Assembly: GCF_900090325.1 (NCBI RefSeq)
Contig: NZ_FMHW01000002.1
Location: 4,527,001 to 4,591,000 of the forward strand
DNA: 64,000 nt
Reading direction: 5' to 3'
Origin: Micromonospora pallida
Lineage (GTDB): Bacteria; Actinomycetota; Actinomycetes; Mycobacteriales; Micromonosporaceae
Part shown: positions 60,274-64,000 of the stretch, in pieces
Layout of the letters: each line of letters starts with the position of its first letter
Position numbering within the stretch: position 1 is the stretch's first letter
Notes under the pieces: generated by a model
Database searches by the model: none
Told to the model about the DNA's origin: nothing
The model's input: only the letters and a program-made list of their open reading frames with translations
Position numbers and translations under genes: made by a program

Positions 60274-61638
60274 TTGCCCGACACCGAACTCGTCTTCACC
60301 CTCATCGGCCCGGGCTGGACCGCCAAGCTCCTGATCGAGCAGCCCCCACCCGCCGAGCCGAAACGAGTCGGCTTCGCCGTGCCCGCGATCGACGACGACC
60401 CGGCCCCCCTGCACGTCGAGGCCGAGGTCATCTTCACCACCGCGCGGAACCTCCTGATGGAGTCGGGCGGCTGGCGCAGGTGGCACGTGAAGATCTACCG
60501 CTGCGCCACCCAGGGCGACGCCGAGAACCTGCTGCGTTTCCTCACCCGCCAGACGGAGTACGTGCAGCGCGCCAACCGGGCGTTGGGCGCCCGCAATCCG
60601 ATGCGCCCGCCGTGGGGTGTCGTACCGGTGCAGATCGTGCGCGGCGACTGGCTGAGCCAGGCTGTGGGCGGGGCGCAGCCGACCCAGCTCGGCGAGGACG
60701 TCCACGCGATGGAGGAGACCGCGGGTGGGTTCCCCTCCTGGTACGCGCCGGACATGCTGGCCGCCGCGCGTACCCTGCTGGCCGTCTCGCCGTACGTGGA
60801 CGAGATCGAGTGGGTGAACCGCTACGACGACGACCCGGTGACCGAGCACCTGCAACGATTCACCGGTCTCGCCGACGGTCTGGACGCGATGCACCGCAAC
60901 GACATCGCGCACTGCGACATCAAGCCCGACAACGTGTGCCGGGTGACACTGCCCGGCTCGACCGCGTACGTCCTGATCGACGCCGACGCGGCCATCCGGG
61001 TCACCCCGCCCCCGCGCTACCCGAGGTTCACCCCCACCTACTCGTACGGCAACCTGCGCCGCTTCGCGGCCGAGTCGCGCCAGTACGACCGCAAGGTCCC
61101 GGCCGGGATCCTGTACGCGCAGGACCGGTTCGGTTTCGCGCTGGTCCTGCTCAGCATGCTCGGCGGCTACTACTGGGTGCGCAGCAGCCTGCTGCACGAG
61201 GACAGCGGCCCACCCGGCCGCAACCGCAACGCGGACAGCCACCACCTCGCCGTACGGGAGCTGGAGCTGCGGTTCCCCGGCGAGCGCTGGGACAAGCTGC
61301 GCACCGTGCTGGGCGAGGCGTTCTCGCAGCAGATCGAGGACCCCGAGTGGTCCACGGCGGACTGGGTGAACCGCCTCGTCGCCGCTGCCGGGGTGGAGGA
61401 GGACCAGCGCGACGAGGAGCTTCAGCGGTACGCCGAGGATGTCCGGCAGATCCTGCGCCGGGCCCGCGAGCACACCCAGACGGGTATCGAACTGGTCGAG
61501 GACGGATACGAGGCGGCGCTGGCGCAGGCGCAGATCGTGGCGCGGCGGACGGCGGGACGAGTCATGGCGGCGGTCGGTCTGGCGATCACCGGCATCACGG
61601 TGATCCTGGCCTGCGGCGCCGTCGTACTGGGGAAGTGA
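60274..61638 (+). CDS. Protein kinase-like membrane protein
   Basis: A 454-residue protein. A divergent N-lobe (VKIYR with Lys73) leads to a catalytic loop IAHCDIKPDN (211-220, Asp215) and a metal loop reading LIDADAA (Asp236, DAD instead of DFG). The activation loop has TPTYSYGNLRRFA. A C-terminal helix at about 432-453 anchors it in the membrane. The Gly-rich loop is not clear, so activity is possible but unproven. TTG at 60274 follows GAGGAAGG, two bases after the previous stop. It may phosphorylate or gate the wall synthase of this operon. Confidence 0.7.
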   Translation: MPDTELVFTLIGPGWTAKLLIEQPPPAEPKRVGFAVPAIDDDPAPLHVEAEVIFTTARNLLMESGGWRRWHVKIYRCATQGDAENLLRFLTRQTEYVQRANRALGARNPMRPPWGVVPVQIVRGDWLSQAVGGAQPTQLGEDVHAMEETAGGFPSWYAPDMLAAARTLLAVSPYVDEIEWVNRYDDDPVTEHLQRFTGLADGLDAMHRNDIAHCDIKPDNVCRVTLPGSTAYVLIDADAAIRVTPPPRYPRFTPTYSYGNLRRFAAESRQYDRKVPAGILYAQDRFGFALVLLSMLGGYYWVRSSLLHEDSGPPGRNRNADSHHLAVRELELRFPGERWDKLRTVLGEAFSQQIEDPEWSTADWVNRLVAAAGVEEDQRDEELQRYAEDVRQILRRAREHTQTGIELVEDGYEAALAQAQIVARRTAGRVMAAVGLAITGITVILACGAVVLGK

Positions 61639-61641
61639 GAC

Positions 61642-61920
61642 ATGGTGGACGTGTTCCCCGGCCTGCGGGGCCGGATACGGGACCGGTTCGGTGGGGCCGG
61701 GCCGCTGCGGGCGCTGGGGCACCAGTTCGGCGACTGGCTGGAGCGCGGCCAGCACGCGAACCCGGCCACCGTCGTACGGGTGGAGACGGCGCTGGCGCGG
61801 TATCTGGCCGACGCCGCGAACGTCGGGCGGTGGTGGGGCGCCGCCGCCGGTGTCGTGGGCGGACTCGGGGCGGCCCTGGTGGTCACCGTGGCCGCGTGGA
61901 TCTGGCAGGTGTGGGGATGA
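61642..61920 (+). CDS. Small membrane protein of the SEDS-PBP operon
   Basis: A 92-residue protein starting ATG at 61642, three bases after the kinase-like gene. The first 60 residues are cytosolic and amphipathic (FPGLRGRIRDRFGG, WLERGQHANPATVVRVETALARYL), then one membrane helix (GAAAGVVGGLGAALVVTVAAW, about 66-88). It overlaps the GTPase gene by 4 bases. No family recognised. Confidence 0.65.
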   Translation: MVDVFPGLRGRIRDRFGGAGPLRALGHQFGDWLERGQHANPATVVRVETALARYLADAANVGRWWGAAAGVVGGLGAALVVTVAAWIWQVWG

Positions 61921-63725
61921 GCCTCTTCGACCGCTTGCGCAGACGTCTCGCCCCGGCCGACCGGACGGACCACGTGGAGATGACCTCCGCGGAGCGGAGG
62001 TTCGGCCGGTCCTGTCCGGTCTGCGGCGGGCTGTTGGGCAAGCCCGCCAGCCAGGACCTCGACGCCGGCAAATACCGGCAACTGCCGGCGCTGCGGTTGG
62101 AGGTGCAGGCGTCGATCCGGCCCGGCCAGTTCCACTGGCGGCTCAGTTACGTGGACGGGAACCCGTTCGACACGACCTCGGACGTACCGCCGACCGAGGT
62201 CGCCTTCGAGTACCTGCTCTGCGGCAACGGCCACATCTTTCCCAGTGACACGCCGATGTACCACAACGGGCGGCAGCAGCCGGCCCGGCCCGCCGAGAGC
62301 TGGAGCATGGTCGCGGCGGTCGGGCCGACGGGCAGCGGGAAGACGTACCTGATGCTGCGCACGTTGCGGCAGAGCCTGGTCAACGAGAAGTTCTACGGCG
62401 CCAGCGACCCGGCCCGGATGCACAAGATCGAGCTGACCCCGCTGGAGGAGGTGCCGATGCGGGTCCGGGGCAGCCACTACAGCCGTACCCTCAGCGAGGG
62501 CGCGCCGATCCCGGCCACGAACCTCGACCTCGAGGGCACGCCCTACGGCATCCTCCGGGAGCTGATGCCGGACCTGGTCGACGAGATCCAGCGGATCATC
62601 CGCGAGACCGTCGTCAACGGCCCGGCGCACGCGCAAACCTGGGGACGCGGCAGCCGGCAGCCGCTGGTCATCCGTACCGCGACCGGCGGCGAGCCGATCT
62701 GGACGGGAGTCTCCGACCTCCCCGGCGAGCTGTTCACCGAACGGAACGAGTTCCGGTCGGAGAACACCAACCTGCGCCTCTACGACGCGCTGGTCTGGGT
62801 GGTGGACCCGGTGATCGCCGACGGCGGCGACGGCATCATCCGCAACTCGGCCACCCGGCACAGCTACGCCGACGTGATGGACGGCAACCTGCGGCCGGGC
62901 AGCCTCGCCACCATCGACGCCGACCAGATCCGGGCGAAGCGCAACAACGTCCAGCTCCGCCTGGGCGAGCTGCTGGCCGGGCACGGGGGCAAGTGGACCT
63001 CCAAGCGCAGCACCACCCAGTCGCTCGCCATCGCCGTCAACAAGTGCGACCTGATCCACGCTTCGCTCGACGGGCACCTGCCCAAGGAATGGCAGGAGGA
63101 CGGCACCGTCCACCTCGGGGTGGTGAAGTACCTGATGGAGACGGCCACCCGGCTCAGTCGCGGCGACTGCACCGCCGATTCCGGCGCGGCCGCCCTGCTC
63201 ACCCTGATCCTCGGCGACCACAACGCCCAGCAGGAGTGGCGCATCGAGCGGGCCCGGGCGGTGGCGATCGACCTGCTGCGCCACTACGCGGACCCGGACC
63301 GGTTCTGGAACCTGGTGCACGTCGGCGCGGAGGACGAGGTCCGTGGCGACACGGCACGCGGGCAGTTTCCCTGGCTGCTGCGGGTGCCGTCCATCGGCGA
63401 CCATCTCGACACGTCCCTGAACCCCGCGACGGGGGCGAAGCTGTTGGCCCGTGATCTGGTGATGTCGGCCCTGGGCAGCGGAATCGTCTGCGGTCTCGGG
63501 CACGTCGACGCCGTGCACACCATCCTGACCAAGACCAACGTCGACCTGCGGTTCTTCCTCTGCTCACCGCTGGCCACCGTGCCGGTGGCGACGCAGCTCG
63601 CCGGGCAGGCCGCCCTCGCCCCGCTCGACCCCGACAAGTCCTTCCCCCGGGTCAACGAGCGGTCGGCGGCCCTCACCCAACTGCTGATGGTCATGCTGGG
63701 AAAGGCGCGCGCATGGCACCAATGA
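61917..63725 (+). CDS. P-loop GTPase-like protein with zinc ribbon
   Basis: A 602-residue protein. A zinc-ribbon-like module uses CPVC (33-36) and CGNGH (102-106). The NTPase domain follows: Walker A GPTGSGKT (136-143), SDLPGE (266-271, G3-like) and NKCD (375-378, G4). The G4 motif and the LPGE switch mark it as a GTPase rather than an ATPase; it resembles the double-GTPase type proteins of actinomycete multi-gene conflict or polarity systems, by memory. It overlaps both neighbours by 4 bases. It may act as the switch of the SEDS-PBP operon. Confidence 0.72.
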   Translation: MSLFDRLRRRLAPADRTDHVEMTSAERRFGRSCPVCGGLLGKPASQDLDAGKYRQLPALRLEVQASIRPGQFHWRLSYVDGNPFDTTSDVPPTEVAFEYLLCGNGHIFPSDTPMYHNGRQQPARPAESWSMVAAVGPTGSGKTYLMLRTLRQSLVNEKFYGASDPARMHKIELTPLEEVPMRVRGSHYSRTLSEGAPIPATNLDLEGTPYGILRELMPDLVDEIQRIIRETVVNGPAHAQTWGRGSRQPLVIRTATGGEPIWTGVSDLPGELFTERNEFRSENTNLRLYDALVWVVDPVIADGGDGIIRNSATRHSYADVMDGNLRPGSLATIDADQIRAKRNNVQLRLGELLAGHGGKWTSKRSTTQSLAIAVNKCDLIHASLDGHLPKEWQEDGTVHLGVVKYLMETATRLSRGDCTADSGAAALLTLILGDHNAQQEWRIERARAVAIDLLRHYADPDRFWNLVHVGAEDEVRGDTARGQFPWLLRVPSIGDHLDTSLNPATGAKLLARDLVMSALGSGIVCGLGHVDAVHTILTKTNVDLRFFLCSPLATVPVATQLAGQAALAPLDPDKSFPRVNERSAALTQLLMVMLGKARAWHQ

Positions 63726-64000
63726 CCGTGGTCCAGTACGCCGACATCAGCGCCGCCGGTTTCAGCCCCCAGGAGGACGCCAACCGCCGCGCTCCCCGCG
63801 CCTTCTGGCGGGCCGCCGAGGACCTGCTGTTCAGTGATGTCGTACAGCCGCCGGAGTCGATCCGGTCGACGGTCGGCGTACCGGTCTGGAGCCTGCGCCA
63901 CGTCGTGGTCGACGGCGCGGCCTACTGGTGCTTCGCGGTCCAGGGCCGCGGTGGCCCGTTCGGGGTGGCCGGCACCTGCCGGTTCGGTTTCCTGGCGGCC
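63722..64000 (+). CDS. Partial gene, unknown protein coupled to the GTPase
   Basis: The frame starts ATG at 63722 in a 4-base overlap with the GTPase stop (an ATG at 63713 would add 3 residues) and runs off the window after 93 codons. The product begins MTVVQYADISAAGFSPQEDA and continues NRRAPRAFWRAAEDLLF, with SLRHVVVDGAAYWCFAVQGRGGPFG. Proteins with a similar GPFGxxGTCxF segment occur next to such GTPases in actinomycetes, as I recall. Truncated by the window edge. Confidence 0.6.
   Translation, partial: MTVVQYADISAAGFSPQEDANRRAPRAFWRAAEDLLFSDVVQPPESIRSTVGVPVWSLRHVVVDGAAYWCFAVQGRGGPFGVAGTCRFGFLAA

Noticed and set aside
61422..63518. 698-codon minus-strand open frame over the GTPase gene
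   Set aside because: Antisense to a gene with Walker A, LPGE and NKCD motifs and coupled overlaps on both sides.

Overview
The window is high-GC actinomycete chromosome, most like Micromonospora or another Micromonosporaceae. The signs are third codon positions that are almost always G or C, GTG/TTG starts, many 4-nt start/stop overlaps, and families such as DUF6232, DUF202, AfsR-type SARP, HAAS/PadR and NB-ARC-TPR proteins. No rRNA, tRNA, CRISPR array, phage or insertion sequence was seen.

Layout. 0-25 kb is mostly core-like: an ADP-ribosylglycohydrolase, a VOC protein, a MetE-like protein, a tRNA thiolation pair (cysteine desulfurase, mnmA), etfBA, acetyltransferases, a DrrAB-type ABC exporter, an acetolactate-synthase-like TPP enzyme, an enoyl-CoA hydratase, DUF6232 paralogues, ribokinase, an ABC ATPase, and a ROK regulator (frameshifted as read) divergent from a GH3 hexosaminidase across a 27-bp tandem repeat. 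STAS, GNAT, hypothetical and Nudix genes follow.

25-33 kb is accessory: a large SARP/NB-ARC/TPR regulator, a GT-B-like gene with a coupled small gene, and an NB-ARC-TPR (NLR-like) protein whose N-terminus carries the same short Gln/Gly amyloid-type motif as the C-terminus of the small protein encoded just upstream. A 37-residue peptide gene with a strong hairpin follows. 33-35 kb holds a NADAR protein and a secreted serine protease.

35-46 kb is one minus-strand operon for peptide uptake and breakdown: M19 dipeptidase, substrate-binding lipoprotein, DppB, DppC, an M24 protein lacking metal ligands, alpha/beta hydrolase, DppD (two apparent frameshifts), DppF, a second M19 dipeptidase and a GntR regulator. 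A 27-bp palindrome lies in front of the first gene.

46-55.6 kb is a mosaic of small genes: DUF72, a possible beta-trefoil protein, PadR/HAAS, a truncated XRE-type protein, GNAT/GntR, two tandem one-TM zinc-ribbon proteins coupled to an XRE regulator, secreted Cys-rich proteins, and a second small protein with the amyloid-type motif, divergent from a secreted peptide.

56-64 kb is a tightly coupled plus-strand operon running off the window: a natural SEDS (FtsW/RodA) plus penicillin-binding transpeptidase fusion, an unknown protein, a kinase-like membrane protein, a small membrane protein, a zinc-ribbon P-loop GTPase and a partial gene. This operon and the NLR/amyloid-motif set are the most interesting content.

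Three genes or segments look frameshifted at short G/C runs, which may be assembly error rather than decay.
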